Assembly: GCA_938045805.1 (NCBI GenBank)
Contig: CALIBL010000021.1
Span: forward strand, 62,001 to 126,000
DNA length: 64,000 nucleotides
Direction of reading: 5' to 3'
Origin: an uncultured Rubripirellula sp.
GTDB lineage: Bacteria; Planctomycetota; Planctomycetia; Pirellulales; Pirellulaceae
Position 1 is the first letter of the stretch. Each line of letters opens with the position of its first letter. Shown here piece by piece: positions 38,572 to 48,337 of this stretch. A program made the position numbers and the translations under genes. The notes beneath the pieces were generated by a model. It did not search any database. It had not been told where the DNA came from and was given only the letters and a program-made list of their open reading frames with translations.

Positions 38572-39972
38572 TCACTGCCAAGGTGTTCTCCCGCCGCGTT
38601 GTAAGTGGAATTGCAGGCGGCGGATTAGCTGTTGCAAATCTTTGGGGCGTTTGTTCGCTAAGTCATTTTCTTCATAGGGATCTTGTTCTAGGTCAAATAG
38701 TTCAAAAGAGTTGGTTGGGAGGTTGTGCACCAATTTGAGGTTTCCTCGCATTACTGCCTCGATAGACAAGCCTGCATATCGTGGGCCTCCTTCTCTTCTC
38801 ACGAAATACAGCTCTCGGTTATGCCACTTGTGGTCGGGGTCCTCTAGTAGTGGAGTTAGTGACATGCCGTCGATTCGAGCATCATTTTTAAGACCGAGGA
38901 TTTCCATGATGGTCGGGTAAAAATCCGCTGTGACGCACACAGTGTTAGTGCGTGTGTTGGCACGCGTAACTCCGGGTACCTTGATACATCCTGGAATGCG
39001 TAGTCCACCCTCGTACATTGATTGCTTACCATCGCGAAGCTTCCCATTGTTCGCGCCCACATTCAATTGACCGCCGTTGTCGCTTGTGAAGATGATGATC
39101 GTATCTCGGGTAGTTCGATCATGGCGTACCGAGCTAAGGACTTCACCGATGCCATGATCCATGTGCTCAATTAAAGCAACCAGTTTCGATCTTGGTTCGG
39201 GAAGGTTTGGTTCCCGCTTTTGAACCTTTTCAAGCCATGCTTGTGGGGGTTGGATGGGTGTGTGGGGAGCATTGTAGGCGAGGTACAAGAACCAAGGTTG
39301 ATCTCTGTTTTTTTCGTTTTGTTGTTCGATCCAGTCCGTAGCCCACTTGGAGAATAGGTCAGTCGCATGTCCACTCGGATTGATTTCTTTACGGTCGATG
39401 AACATGTAGTTGTTTCCGTGGCGAAGATGGTTGAAGTAGTCATCCATCATGTCTCCGAGAAAGCCATGGAATCGATCGAATCCATGGCTCATAGGGTGGT
39501 CGTCAGGCGTGAGACCAAGGTGCCATTTTCCAATCGCTTTGGTTAGGTATCCCGCTTCAGATAGCCGTTCTGGTAGTGTTTGGGTGAGCGGAGAGAAATT
39601 TCCCCAACTGTTTTCTGCGTGAGTGCGGATCACTCCGGGTACGCCGACTCGATCAGGATAACAACCCGTGATGATCGAAGCTCTGGTCGGTGAACACACG
39701 GGACAATTCGCGTACAGACGATCGAGACGCAGTGATTGTTCAAACAAGCGGTCTAGGTTTGGCGTGACAAGATCCTTGCTGCCCAAGCAACCTAAGTCCG
39801 CAAAGCCTAGGTCATCCACAACGATCAGTAAAATGTTGGGTTTTTCAGCGTTCTGATTCGGGTTGATTGCCCAAGAAGCAGATGATACCGCGAGTGGAAC
39901 GACAGCTAGTATCAATTGAGACAACGAAATGTAAGTCATTCGGTAGCCGTTTATTCTTCTCTTGCAGTTCAT
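38572..39972 (-). CDS. Secreted formylglycine-dependent sulfatase
   Basis: Exported arylsulfatase-type enzyme that removes sulfate from polysaccharides or other esters, a family strongly expanded in marine planctomycetes. The activation motif CSPTR (C93 from this start) provides the cysteine converted to formylglycine. The usual partners follow: NILLIVVDDLGFADLG (metal aspartates), GKWHLG, and TSDNGGQ. The frame opens at TTG 40089. ATG 39972 gives a signal peptide with a basic n-region (MNCKRRINGYR) before a hydrophobic stretch ending at SASWA; ATG 39939 is possible but lacks charge. The active enzyme needs a sulfatase-maturating enzyme encoded elsewhere. Confidence 0.9.
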   Translation of the reverse strand: MNCKRRINGYRMTYISLSQLILAVVPLAVSSASWAINPNQNAEKPNILLIVVDDLGFADLGCLGSKDLVTPNLDRLFEQSLRLDRLYANCPVCSPTRASIITGCYPDRVGVPGVIRTHAENSWGNFSPLTQTLPERLSEAGYLTKAIGKWHLGLTPDDHPMSHGFDRFHGFLGDMMDDYFNHLRHGNNYMFIDRKEINPSGHATDLFSKWATDWIEQQNEKNRDQPWFLYLAYNAPHTPIQPPQAWLEKVQKREPNLPEPRSKLVALIEHMDHGIGEVLSSVRHDRTTRDTIIIFTSDNGGQLNVGANNGKLRDGKQSMYEGGLRIPGCIKVPGVTRANTRTNTVCVTADFYPTIMEILGLKNDARIDGMSLTPLLEDPDHKWHNRELYFVRREGGPRYAGLSIEAVMRGNLKLVHNLPTNSFELFDLEQDPYEENDLANKRPKDLQQLIRRLQFHLQRGGRTPWQ

Positions 39973-40261
39973 TTGGGTGCAGGTTTTTTTAATGGTTAAT
40001 GTTGAAGCGTGGGGCATGCCGGCAAGATAAGATTTCGCGGCATATGAGAAAAATGGTTGGTTCGCCCTAGACTCAGTGTCCAATAGCAAGTGATCTTCTG
40101 ACCGTTCGAAGCGTATTAATTGACCTTTTGTAGGAGGTGAACTACCATTCTTGGAGACGGTTAGCTTACCTCGTTAAGTCGGTGTGATGGTGCCGTGCTC
40201 CGTCTAACCTATCACGAGTTGTTGTTTTTAACGCCACAGTGAACAGACGCGAGTGTGATAG

Positions 40262-43087
40262 ATGTCTGCCGAAGAAGTCAACGCATCGGGCAACCGCGAA
40301 GATCGGCCGAATAATGGTGAATCGCCGACGACTCGTCCAACTGATGCTGCATCCACCTCGGAACAGCCCTCCGACATATTGGTTTCAGAGAGTGCGATCA
40401 CTCAAGCTAAAACATTGGTTAGGGGCTCTTCACGGGGCTCGCGGGAAATCACGGAATACACTCCTAGGCAAGGCTCTCCTGCCTCCATTGCTAAAGTTCT
40501 GCTTGGCCAACGTCTCAATCATTTTTACCTTGAGAAGTTGATTGGTGGCGGCGGTATGGGGGCGGTTTTCCGGGCGCGGGACGAGCAATTAGATCGAACA
40601 GTCGCCGTCAAGGTCATTCCGTTCGTCGCAAATGATCCAGACTTGCGTCGAAGGTTTCGAAATGAAGCACAAAGTGCGGCTAAGTTAGATCACCCAAAAA
40701 TCGCAAGGGTTTTTGATGTAGGAAGCCAAGGTGACTGGCATTACATCGTTTTTGAGTACATCAGTGGGATCAATATACGTGACCTTGTTTTACGGCAAGG
40801 TGTCTTAACCATTGACGAAGCTGTGTTCTATACCTGTCAACTCGCCGAAGCGATTCAGCACGCTTCTGATCGAGGTATTGTGCACCGTGATATTAAACCT
40901 TCGAACATTTTGATGGTTACTGACGAGGGTGTTCGTTTGGTCGATATGGGATTGGCGCGGTCTGCGAGTCTCGATCTAAGCGAGGACATGACTGCTAGTG
41001 GGGTCACTTTAGGCACCTTTGATTACATCTCCCCAGAGCAGGCTAAAGATCCGCGTGACGCCGATCTGCGCAGCGACTTGTATTCGCTTGGTTGCACGCT
41101 GTACTTCATGTTGACCGGCACGCCCCCGTTTCCTGGTGGCACGATGTTGCAGAAATTACTTAGTCACGGCAATACACCACCACCTGATATTCAAAGTGCC
41201 AGACCTGATGTAAGCGATAGCTTGAAGGTCGTTATTGAAAAGATGTTGGCAAAGCGTCCTGTTGATCGCTATCAGACAGCACATGATTTAATTGCGGATC
41301 TTCAAGAGGTAGCTAGGCGAGATGATCTGACTAAGACAATCACATTAAGTCCATCGCTCGTCATCCAATCAAAGTCTCGGCTAATCGCAATTGAGAGGCA
41401 TTTGCCTTGGATGGCTGCAACGCTACTCATGTTGGTTGTTGCCGGATGGCTTCAGTTGCAATCGTATGCTTACCGAACGAATGTCAGGACACCGGGTGTG
41501 GACTCTGCCGCCGGTGAGACAGACACGCTTCCAAACGGTACGATATCTTCGCAAGTACGGGCTGCTGAAGCGGCAGGGGAGATTGATGGCGCTGCGATTT
41601 CAATTCAGTCGACGGGAGCTGATCAGCTTCGACTAGACTTGACGGGTAGCACTTCTTCGGAACTGGAGCTTGAAGTTGATCAAGATCGTCGTTCCGCGTT
41701 ATCGATGACATCGGAAATTCAGACTGGCACGAGTGCAAGTGTGATCAATCCAGTTGACATCGCTGATTCAGTTGAAGGCCAAGCGGCTGATCTTCTGATT
41801 GAATCGCAAACTGGTGTCGCACAAGGCCAAGCAGAATTGGACATGAGTCCGCAGGGAGAAGATCTATCGGGTGGCGTTCTAGAGTCTGATGTCACGGTGA
41901 TTCGCGTGGTCGAGGATTTAGAGAGTTCGCAGCAAAATAAAAGTTCGGAGGTGATTTTCACTGATAGCTTTGCGAGTGCTCTGGAGACCGCGAGGAAGTA
42001 CCCCGCAACAAGTCGAATCGAGCTAGCGGTTCCCGTGGTTGTCTGCACTGATCCGATCTCGCTCGAATCCGATGACCTGTTAATTACCTCGACGGTGGGT
42101 GGAACCGCGATTGTTTTTCAGTCGAAAGATAGCCTGTTGATGGCTAGATCGAGGATGTTCAAGATTGGAATGCATCCTGTGGTTTTTGAGGATTTGCACT
42201 TCATCTGGGATGTCGCAGAAGATGACTTAGATGGCGGATGTTTGTTTCAGCTGAATCCGAATGAATTGGTTCGGTTCACGGACTGTTCCATCACGGTTCG
42301 CAACTCAGGTATGGTTGATGAGATTCATGCGTTTGAGATCGTTACTGACCCAGGCGCTGTCAATCGGACGAATGGTGGGTCTCAAGATAAATTGCCATTG
42401 GTTTGGTTGGAGATGAATAATGTCATCGTGCGTGGCCAGATGACCATGCTCCACATGGATTTCGCAACCCGCTTGTGGCTTGATTGGGATAACGGACTGT
42501 TGGCGGTGACTGACCGGATGATTGATACTGCCGGAGCTTTGTATGCTCCCGAGCGGGGCAGCGATCCCGTTCGGATGAAATTATGGCGAGTTACCTCACA
42601 CACTCCCAGCGGGATTTTCTTGATGCGGGTGGGTGTGAGCGGTGCGTATCCGATTGAGGTTGATCGATTAGCTCACGAGTGTGTTTTCTGGGTTGATCCT
42701 GGAGTTCCCCATTACGATTTGCGGGGTATGCCAAGTGTCGCTGTGGGGACGCTCCTTAAGTTGCAGGGTGCGTCCAATATTTATCTTACTGACGCGGCGC
42801 AATCAGATCCGATGCTGCGGTTGATGACTCCAATAGATGATCGCCGAGTTGTCTTAATGGAGGAGGTTGCAAAACGAGAAATCTCTTGGGCTGCCGACAA
42901 ATCCCCCAAATGGTCGGTAAGTTGGGCTTTTGACGGCTTGGAGAAAATTCCCTTCGACCGACGCTTGCCGATTCACTATCGTCAGTCAGTAGAGAACCCG
43001 TTGGGATTTGACGAGCAGGCCCTCCCTCTCTTGCCTGAAAGATTGGAATTTGAGGGCAATGCAGTGCGAGCAGCATTGTCAAATTGA
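40262..43087 (+). CDS. Membrane Ser/Thr protein kinase with large extracytoplasmic domain
   Basis: Hanks-type receptor kinase. A disordered N-terminal arm (1-85) precedes the kinase domain (about 88-345) with the glycine loop IGGGGMGAVF, catalytic lysine K117, HRDIKPSN (D210), and SPEQ at about 257-260. The metal-binding motif is DMG (228-230) instead of DFG, a conservative variant. One membrane helix lies at about 377-395 (MAATLLMLVVAGW). The remaining 540 residues are outside the membrane and match no fold I recognise; the first 150 of them are acidic and probably linker-like. It should phosphorylate cytoplasmic targets in response to an external signal. Confidence 0.9.
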   Translation: MSAEEVNASGNREDRPNNGESPTTRPTDAASTSEQPSDILVSESAITQAKTLVRGSSRGSREITEYTPRQGSPASIAKVLLGQRLNHFYLEKLIGGGGMGAVFRARDEQLDRTVAVKVIPFVANDPDLRRRFRNEAQSAAKLDHPKIARVFDVGSQGDWHYIVFEYISGINIRDLVLRQGVLTIDEAVFYTCQLAEAIQHASDRGIVHRDIKPSNILMVTDEGVRLVDMGLARSASLDLSEDMTASGVTLGTFDYISPEQAKDPRDADLRSDLYSLGCTLYFMLTGTPPFPGGTMLQKLLSHGNTPPPDIQSARPDVSDSLKVVIEKMLAKRPVDRYQTAHDLIADLQEVARRDDLTKTITLSPSLVIQSKSRLIAIERHLPWMAATLLMLVVAGWLQLQSYAYRTNVRTPGVDSAAGETDTLPNGTISSQVRAAEAAGEIDGAAISIQSTGADQLRLDLTGSTSSELELEVDQDRRSALSMTSEIQTGTSASVINPVDIADSVEGQAADLLIESQTGVAQGQAELDMSPQGEDLSGGVLESDVTVIRVVEDLESSQQNKSSEVIFTDSFASALETARKYPATSRIELAVPVVVCTDPISLESDDLLITSTVGGTAIVFQSKDSLLMARSRMFKIGMHPVVFEDLHFIWDVAEDDLDGGCLFQLNPNELVRFTDCSITVRNSGMVDEIHAFEIVTDPGAVNRTNGGSQDKLPLVWLEMNNVIVRGQMTMLHMDFATRLWLDWDNGLLAVTDRMIDTAGALYAPERGSDPVRMKLWRVTSHTPSGIFLMRVGVSGAYPIEVDRLAHECVFWVDPGVPHYDLRGMPSVAVGTLLKLQGASNIYLTDAAQSDPMLRLMTPIDDRRVVLMEEVAKREISWAADKSPKWSVSWAFDGLEKIPFDRRLPIHYRQSVENPLGFDEQALPLLPERLEFEGNAVRAALSN

Positions 43088-43267
43088 GCAATTCCCTAAC
43101 AATAACAATCAGTGGTTTGACTTTTTATCTCTGGTGAGACTTAATTAGACAGACTGAGTCGCATATTTTAATTACTGACACCTGCCCCCTTGGTTTCGGA
43201 CGCAGTTGTATGCCGACTGTGTTTCCCGCCTTCAGCCGAGTGGATAACCTAAATTTGGAGTGTTTGA

Positions 43268-43663
43268 ATGAAACGTTTTGTCGTGTTTGTGGGATGTTTG
43301 ATGTGTTTGGCCAGCCCAACTTTGGCTAACAGTACGTTTAGCAAGTTTTGGAAGGCTGAGTTCGCAGGTGCCGACGCAGACGAAGGCTTCCAAAAAGCTG
43401 TTAAGACTCAGGGATGTTACATTTGTCACATCAACGGTGAAGATAAAAAGAAGGTTCGCAACGAGTACGGCGAAGCAATTCATAAGTATTTGGATGCAGA
43501 AGACTTTCCTCGTGATTACGTGAAAGAAAATCCTGAAGAGGCGAAGGCTAAAATTCTTGCTGGATTTAAAAAAGCTGGAGAGCATAAAAGCAAGGACGGT
43601 AAGACCTTTGCTGAAAAAATTAAGAACAACGAGATTCCAGCGACTAATTCCGGTAAGGAATGA
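43268..43663 (+). CDS. Small secreted c-type cytochrome-like protein
   Basis: A 131-residue exported protein with one c-heme attachment site CYICH (C50-H54). The signal peptide MKRFVVFVGCLMCLASP is cleaved near TLANS. Start ATG 43268 has GGAG seven bases upstream. After the heme site the chain is Lys/Glu-rich and helical, with no obvious second axial ligand. It may be a small electron carrier or a heme-bearing subunit of a larger complex. A strong terminator follows, so it is probably a monocistronic gene. Confidence 0.75.
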   Translation: MKRFVVFVGCLMCLASPTLANSTFSKFWKAEFAGADADEGFQKAVKTQGCYICHINGEDKKKVRNEYGEAIHKYLDAEDFPRDYVKENPEEAKAKILAGFKKAGEHKSKDGKTFAEKIKNNEIPATNSGKE

Positions 43664-43690
43664 GAGAGTCTCGTGAGATTCAATCGATTT

Positions 43691-43724
43691 ACCGCCCGCT
43701 GTTTTAACAGTTGGGCGGTTTTTT
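43691..43724 (+). terminator. Rho-independent terminator after the small cytochrome gene
   Basis: ACCGCCC (43691-43697) pairs with GGGCGGT (43713-43719), with further partial pairing inwards around a TTAA-type loop, followed by a T-run (43719-43724). It lies 28 bp after the cytochrome stop. This is the clearest intrinsic terminator seen in the window. Confidence 0.85.
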
Positions 43725-43811
43725 ATTGCGATGGCTCTCTGTTTTTAGTCAATTGAACTCTCGGGCGTTCGCTTGCTCAATGTCCGTTTAAGCCGTGAGT
43801 GAAACCGTAGC

Positions 43812-44486
43812 ATGTTTATCGCAACGAATAGAAAGCGAGTATTTATGAACTGTTTGAAGTTGATGGTTATTGCCGTTTGTGTATCTACTTTTTCCTGCGG
43901 AAATTCTTCCGCTGAAGATCATGATGAATTCATAACGTTATTCAACGGTAAGGACTTAGCTGGATGGAAGGCTGCAGAGGAGAATCCGGAGAGCTGGAAA
44001 GTCGTTGAGGGAATGCTAGTTTGCGACGGGCCTCGCTGTCATCTTTTTTACGATGGCGATGCCGCTCCATTTAAGGACTTTCACTTCATTGCGGAAGTGA
44101 AGACTACACCCGGGAGCAATGCGGGCATCTATTTTCATACCAAGTATCAGGCAACCGGTTGGCCCAAGTTTGGCTACGAGTGCCAAGTCAATGTTACCCA
44201 TACCGATCCCAAGAAAACCAGCAGTCTCTATGCTGTGGATAATGTTGCCGATCCAGGGGTCAAGGATAACGAGTGGTATACGCAAGAGATTATCGTTCGT
44301 GGTCGGCGGATCGAGTTGAAAGTCAATGGAAAGACTCTTGTGGATTACACCGAGCCAGAAAACAAGAAACCGGAGAGTGAGCAGTTTGAACGCCGACTTG
44401 ATGTTGGGACGTTTGCTCTACAAGCGCACGATCCTGAGAGCAAAGTTTACTTCAGAAATCTTCGCGTGAGGAAGCTTGCGCCTTAG
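43812..44486 (+). CDS. DUF1080 (3-keto-disaccharide hydrolase-type) secreted protein
   Basis: Exported member of the DUF1080 family, a concanavalin-like beta-sandwich found in planctomycete polysaccharide metabolism; some members hydrolyse 3-keto-glycosides. Characteristic stretches are FITLFNGKDLAGWK, NPESWKVVEGML, SNAGIYFHTKYQ and the closing FRNLRVRKL. A signal peptide covers the first 35 residues; ATG 43845 (MNCLKLMVIAVCVSTFSC) is an alternative start. It may be a lipoprotein through the Cys after STFS, although the lipobox is weak. It comes directly after the terminator, so it probably has its own promoter. Confidence 0.85.
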   Translation: MFIATNRKRVFMNCLKLMVIAVCVSTFSCGNSSAEDHDEFITLFNGKDLAGWKAAEENPESWKVVEGMLVCDGPRCHLFYDGDAAPFKDFHFIAEVKTTPGSNAGIYFHTKYQATGWPKFGYECQVNVTHTDPKKTSSLYAVDNVADPGVKDNEWYTQEIIVRGRRIELKVNGKTLVDYTEPENKKPESEQFERRLDVGTFALQAHDPESKVYFRNLRVRKLAP

Positions 44487-44692
44487 TCTGATGCTGCGAA
44501 GATTGGATTTCAACGAATGAGGTGTGGGAAACGTTGGCAGTGAATGCTTGCTACTGCGAAGCGACTCACCCTCATCTTGCGGTGATGCGAAAGTAGGCTG
44601 TCGAAGAACGCCTTAAACAGTCTTCAATTCTTGACCCGCTGAAAGAAAAATAACCATAGGCACTCGAGTGTTGCAGGACGCCCAGTGCAAAG

Positions 44693-45256
44693 TTAATTCC
44701 CCACGAGACCATCAAAAAGCATTTCAAGTGCTGGGTTAGTTGCCTTGCTGACCATCACCCTATCACCTGCCTGCAATGCGTAGTCACTTGATGGCTGGAT
44801 GTTATCACGGCTTCTTCCCATTTTGATTTCCATCGGAACGCCGCTGATTGAGTCACTTGATGCTCGATAGAGTGTTGCTTCAATGTGACCTAATTTTTTC
44901 ATCACACCGGTTTGGGTAAGTAGTTCGCTCACGTAAACAGCTCGTCCGCCTTCTGGGAGAGGTAAGACGCGAGCAGGATTCTCATCGTCGAGCACCTGAA
45001 GAACGACAGCATTTTCCAGCTTTGCTCTTTTAACGGCGTAATAAACTTTCTCGTTCATGGACACATCCGCGAGCGTGGATGCATCACCTCGCCGTGTGTA
45101 TTGGTTGGAGTTGTCAGGGCCAAAAGGGGTATTGCCTAGGTGCAGCGGGGCGCAGCCTTGTGACATTACCAAGAGGCTGGAGCATGCGAGCCCAAGCAAA
45201 ATAGAATGACGGAACTTCAATGTTGTCTGTTGTGATCGGAGAACTGAATTCATCAT
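44693..45256 (-). CDS. Lipoprotein with a polysaccharide-export-like C-terminus
   Basis: I recognise this 187-residue protein only partly. The N-terminus (signal helix then LLVMSQGC) fits a lipoprotein signal with cysteine at about residue 35. The C-terminal part (YALQAGDRVMVSK) resembles the last beta-hairpin of SLBB or polysaccharide-export proteins. It may be an envelope accessory factor. No partner genes for polysaccharide export are adjacent; the neighbours are a DUF1080 gene and rpmB. Confidence 0.55.
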   Translation of the reverse strand: MMNSVLRSQQTTLKFRHSILLGLACSSLLVMSQGCAPLHLGNTPFGPDNSNQYTRRGDASTLADVSMNEKVYYAVKRAKLENAVVLQVLDDENPARVLPLPEGGRAVYVSELLTQTGVMKKLGHIEATLYRASSDSISGVPMEIKMGRSRDNIQPSSDYALQAGDRVMVSKATNPALEMLFDGLVGN

Positions 45257-45649
45257 ATCTTCGCCGCTTGGCCAGCTACCAGTGATTTATGCGGGTGAGT
45301 TAAACCTTAACGATTATCGGGGTGCGGGAGGCATTCCTTGAGACGATCCTTCCGGAACCCATAGATTCGCCGCTAGAGCAATTCTTATTTGTTTGGAAGC
45401 TTTGGCTTTTTGCTGCCCATCGGTGAACCCGAGTCAATTCTCGTGACGCCTAATCGGAGGGTTCTTGGATTACTCTGAAGAGTGGTTTCTCTTGATGTGG
45501 TATCAGTGATCGTTGATGTCTGGTTTGATTTTCCGTACTGAGGTTTTTTCGTTGAGAATTCCTGCTTCACGAAGTCCCATTCCCCCGCTATACTTCGCGG
45601 CCTTCTAATCAATCGATTTTTTGACTCAGACGTTCAATCGAGAATACTG
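45257..45649. other. Divergent intergenic region between a lipoprotein gene and rpmB
   Basis: About 390 bp that should hold the promoters of both genes. An open frame at 45385-45612 (minus, 75 codons) shows no features and is probably fortuitous. No hairpin with a T-run and no known ribosomal-protein leader motif was recognised. Confidence 0.4.
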
Positions 45650-45919
45650 ATGGCTCGGCAATGTGAAGCTTGCGGCAAGAAAGTCCAAATGGGCAATCGC
45701 GTCGAAACCCGCGGTAAAGCCAAATACTTGGGTGGTGTTGGTACGAAAATCACTGGGATAACCCGAAGAAAGTTCGTGCCAAATCTGCAGAAGGTACATG
45801 TCACTCTTCCTAGCGGTCAAAATACGAGCATGAGAGTGTGCACCCAATGCATTCGTAGCGGTGTGGTTCGAAAAACCGTGAAAACAAAGCCTTTTGATGT
45901 TAGTGGCGCCAAAAACTGA
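45650..45919 (+). CDS. rpmB: 50S ribosomal protein L28
   Basis: Large-subunit ribosomal protein. It has 89 residues with the typical start MARQCEACGKKVQMGN and two CxxC pairs (CEAC near the N-terminus, CTQC near the C-terminus) that form a zinc ribbon, so this is the zinc-binding form. The core TRRKFVPNLQKVHV is characteristic. Its 3' end overlaps the next gene, gatC, by 23 bp, so the two are likely coupled. Confidence 0.95.
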   Translation: MARQCEACGKKVQMGNRVETRGKAKYLGGVGTKITGITRRKFVPNLQKVHVTLPSGQNTSMRVCTQCIRSGVVRKTVKTKPFDVSGAKN

Positions 45920-46232
45920 TTCGATCATTCTCTCTGATCAGGAGGTTCGAAAGCTTGCCTATCTTGCCAGGTTGGATTTAACCCAGCAAGAATTGGATGA
46001 GGTTCGTCCACAACTGGGGCAGATTCTGGAGTTCATCAAGACGCTCTCCGAATTGAACACGGAGGGCATCGAGCCTATGACAACCGCGCTCGACGTTGAT
46101 AACCGTTGGCGTCAAGATTGTTGCGATTCAAGTCTTTCTTGCGACGAGGCTCTCTCAAATGCTCCGTCCGCCGACGATGAGTGTTTCCTCGTGCCCGCTG
46201 TTCTCGGTCCCGCCGCGGCTAAGCAGTCTTAA
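45897..46232 (+). CDS. gatC: Asp/Glu-tRNA amidotransferase subunit C
   Basis: Small subunit of GatCAB, which converts Glu-tRNA(Gln) or Asp-tRNA(Asn) to the amide form. It shows the family opening VRKLAYLARLDLTQQELD and the central QLGQILEFIKTLSELNTEGIEP (split here by positions 35-57). ATG 45897 lies inside the end of rpmB. The partners gatA and gatB are not downstream; the next gene encodes an unrelated secreted protein. The C-terminal end (ADDECFLVPAVLG) is the normal 'fkVPkvl' motif. Confidence 0.9.
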   Translation: MLVAPKTDSIILSDQEVRKLAYLARLDLTQQELDEVRPQLGQILEFIKTLSELNTEGIEPMTTALDVDNRWRQDCCDSSLSCDEALSNAPSADDECFLVPAVLGPAAAKQS

Positions 46233-46389
46233 GAGAAAGATTTCATCTTGCCTCACTGACTCATGGATATCGGTGCAACTTCTCTGATCGCCTCATCGAT
46301 CTTGTTTTAGAGTGAAAAAATAGTCGACAATCGAAACTGAGTCAGTTTCATATGGTTGTAGCTGCTCGTGTTTCTTACGTGAGGCACTG

Positions 46390-47325
46390 ATGATGATGCG
46401 GTCGAAGTCGGATCGATTTACAGGATACCCCCGTTTCGTCTTGGCTTTTTTTGGGGCGGCGACCGTAAATATCTGCTGCGTTGAAGCTCAGGACGCTCAA
46501 CCGTATATCACTCAGATTCGATCAATTTCAGAGCCAAGCGCAGTGGAGCGTTATCGAAGTTTCAATGTCGCAAAGGCAGCACATGCCCCTCAGAGACATT
46601 CCCTTGATGGGGCGATTGTTGAGGGATCAGTAGCTAAGCAGCAAGAGGCTGTGACAAGCGAAGTTAAGCTGGCACAGTTTCAGCTACTCGCTCCGAGCAG
46701 TAGTGCTGCAAGCGGAGGCGATTTCCTTAATCCCGGAAATGGCTCCGCCACACTCGATTCGGCCGACCAATCGCCGACCTTTCCTTTTTCTGCGGGGGAA
46801 GCCATCGAGGAGAACAATCAGAAGGCTTTTGATCAGAATCAGAACCCAGTGGAGTCCGGGGATCAGTTACGTTCATTACCTTTGGGGTTCGGTAGCGATA
46901 CGAGAGAACGGGACAAAACGCGTTTAGATATAGATCCTCAACCTACCGCTAGCGATGGGTACGCTCCGTTTGAGTCGCCGAATTTAGGCAACAATTACGC
47001 AACGATGAACAATTCGACGTTCGTGTCAGCACCTAGTGGATACCAAGCGGCTTACCCGTGGGGCAGGAATTGTATCTCAGCAAGTGCGACAACCGTGGGT
47101 GCATCGGCACGACCGATCCCAAGTAGCACAGGGGCTTCTGTTGGCGTGGTACGGGTTTTAAGCCGTGAGGTTTTATCGAATTATTCTGCAGTGCCCACCC
47201 GTCCGATACTTAGTTTCGGCCAGCAAGAGAATGGAGTTGTGGTCGGTCAGGGGATATTGGGCCAACCAGTTGCGTACGTACCGGGGCAATGGGTGCGGAA
47301 TAGCATTCGCTATTTATTTCCATAG
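46390..47325 (+). CDS. Uncharacterised secreted protein, Ser/Gln/Asn-rich
   Basis: I do not recognise this 311-residue protein. A signal peptide is visible (basic n-region, hydrophobic FVLAFFGAATVNICC, cleavage near VEAQD). The body is low-complexity, rich in Ser, Gln, Asn and Pro, with no cysteines after the leader except one at about 228. The last 40 residues contain short hydrophobic/Gly segments (GVVVGQGILGQPVAYVPGQW) that may form beta structure at an envelope surface. It starts at the first of three tandem ATG codons (46390) after a GAGG motif. comB begins 15 bp downstream. Confidence 0.6.
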   Translation: MMMRSKSDRFTGYPRFVLAFFGAATVNICCVEAQDAQPYITQIRSISEPSAVERYRSFNVAKAAHAPQRHSLDGAIVEGSVAKQQEAVTSEVKLAQFQLLAPSSSAASGGDFLNPGNGSATLDSADQSPTFPFSAGEAIEENNQKAFDQNQNPVESGDQLRSLPLGFGSDTRERDKTRLDIDPQPTASDGYAPFESPNLGNNYATMNNSTFVSAPSGYQAAYPWGRNCISASATTVGASARPIPSSTGASVGVVRVLSREVLSNYSAVPTRPILSFGQQENGVVVGQGILGQPVAYVPGQWVRNSIRYLFP

Positions 47326-47340
47326 TCGGATGCGTGATTC

Positions 47341-48135
47341 ATGACTGCGATTACTACTCTACTGTTACCTTCATTTGTGTCTACTTCCTCGGGTCACCGA
47401 GATTCGGGATCTCGGAGTGTCGGATTCTCTGAGTTAAATCAATGCGAACTCGCGGTTGTGATTGATGTTCTTAGAGCGACGTCCGTGATAGTGACCGCTT
47501 TAAACGCTGATGCGCGAGGCGTAACCACCTGCCGTTCGATTGACGAGGCAAGGGCCTTGGCGGACTCACTCCACACGGAGGCGGTATTGTGCGGCGAACG
47601 CAACTGCCAAAAAGTAGAAGGCTTCGACTTAGGAAATTCTCCTCAGGAGTACTCACGCGACGTGATTGCCGGTAAGCAGATCATTTTGACTACCACCAAC
47701 GGTACCCAAGCGATCGAAGCGATGAATCAAGTTCCCGAATTGGTGATTGCTAGCTTTTTAAATTTATCGACGGTGATCAAGAAGATCGCATCGGTCCGAA
47801 CCGCCTGTATTGTCTGCGCGGGAACTAATGGCAAGGTGACTTCCGAAGACGTGTTGCTAGCTGGGGCAATGATTTCTCAGCTGAAAACGCGGGATCAGTC
47901 GATCGTTATGGATGATGCATCAAATATTTCCGCCTTGATATGGGAATCATTCCAAGGGGAAGACGTTGCGTCTTTACCACCTCCGGAGCAGCTTGCTGCT
48001 CGACTGCGAGAAACGCAAGGTGGACAGAATCTTTGTCATCTAGGTTACGAGAAGGATCTTCTTTACTGCAGTCAAATTGATTCATGTTCGATTTTGCCTC
48101 GTCGCATTGGAAAATCACCAACGCAATTTGGTTAG
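47341..48135 (+). CDS. comB: 2-phosphosulfolactate phosphatase family protein (ComB)
   Basis: Member of the ComB family, whose archaeal founder hydrolyses 2-phosphosulfolactate in coenzyme M biosynthesis. Conserved stretches include the N-terminal LAVVIDVLRATSVIV, GVTTCRSIDEARALA, CGERNCQKVEGFDLGNSP and TTTNGTQAI. It has 264 residues, normal for the family. No other coenzyme M genes are visible, so in this organism the substrate may be different (perhaps another phospho-sulfonate). The gene follows a secreted-protein gene with a 15-bp gap. Confidence 0.85.
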   Translation: MTAITTLLLPSFVSTSSGHRDSGSRSVGFSELNQCELAVVIDVLRATSVIVTALNADARGVTTCRSIDEARALADSLHTEAVLCGERNCQKVEGFDLGNSPQEYSRDVIAGKQIILTTTNGTQAIEAMNQVPELVIASFLNLSTVIKKIASVRTACIVCAGTNGKVTSEDVLLAGAMISQLKTRDQSIVMDDASNISALIWESFQGEDVASLPPPEQLAARLRETQGGQNLCHLGYEKDLLYCSQIDSCSILPRRIGKSPTQFG

Positions 48136-48337
48136 AAGTGCCTTCAGATATTGGTTTCTGATTTAACGGCACACCATGGTGGGTGAAGCATGCAAAGAGT
48201 AGGAGGTTCTACCATTTCAGGTGGAAGATTGACCCTAAGCGGTGTTTTAACCTTGCGTCGGCACGCTTGTAGCCGCTAATTACAAAGTTCAAGGCAAGGA
48301 TCGCCTTCCACTTGATTTCATGGACGGAGAGTGCGTT

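Noticed and set aside
45385..45612. 75-codon minus-strand frame upstream of rpmB
   Set aside because: Low-complexity Thr/Lys/Arg-rich translation with no features; probably non-coding.
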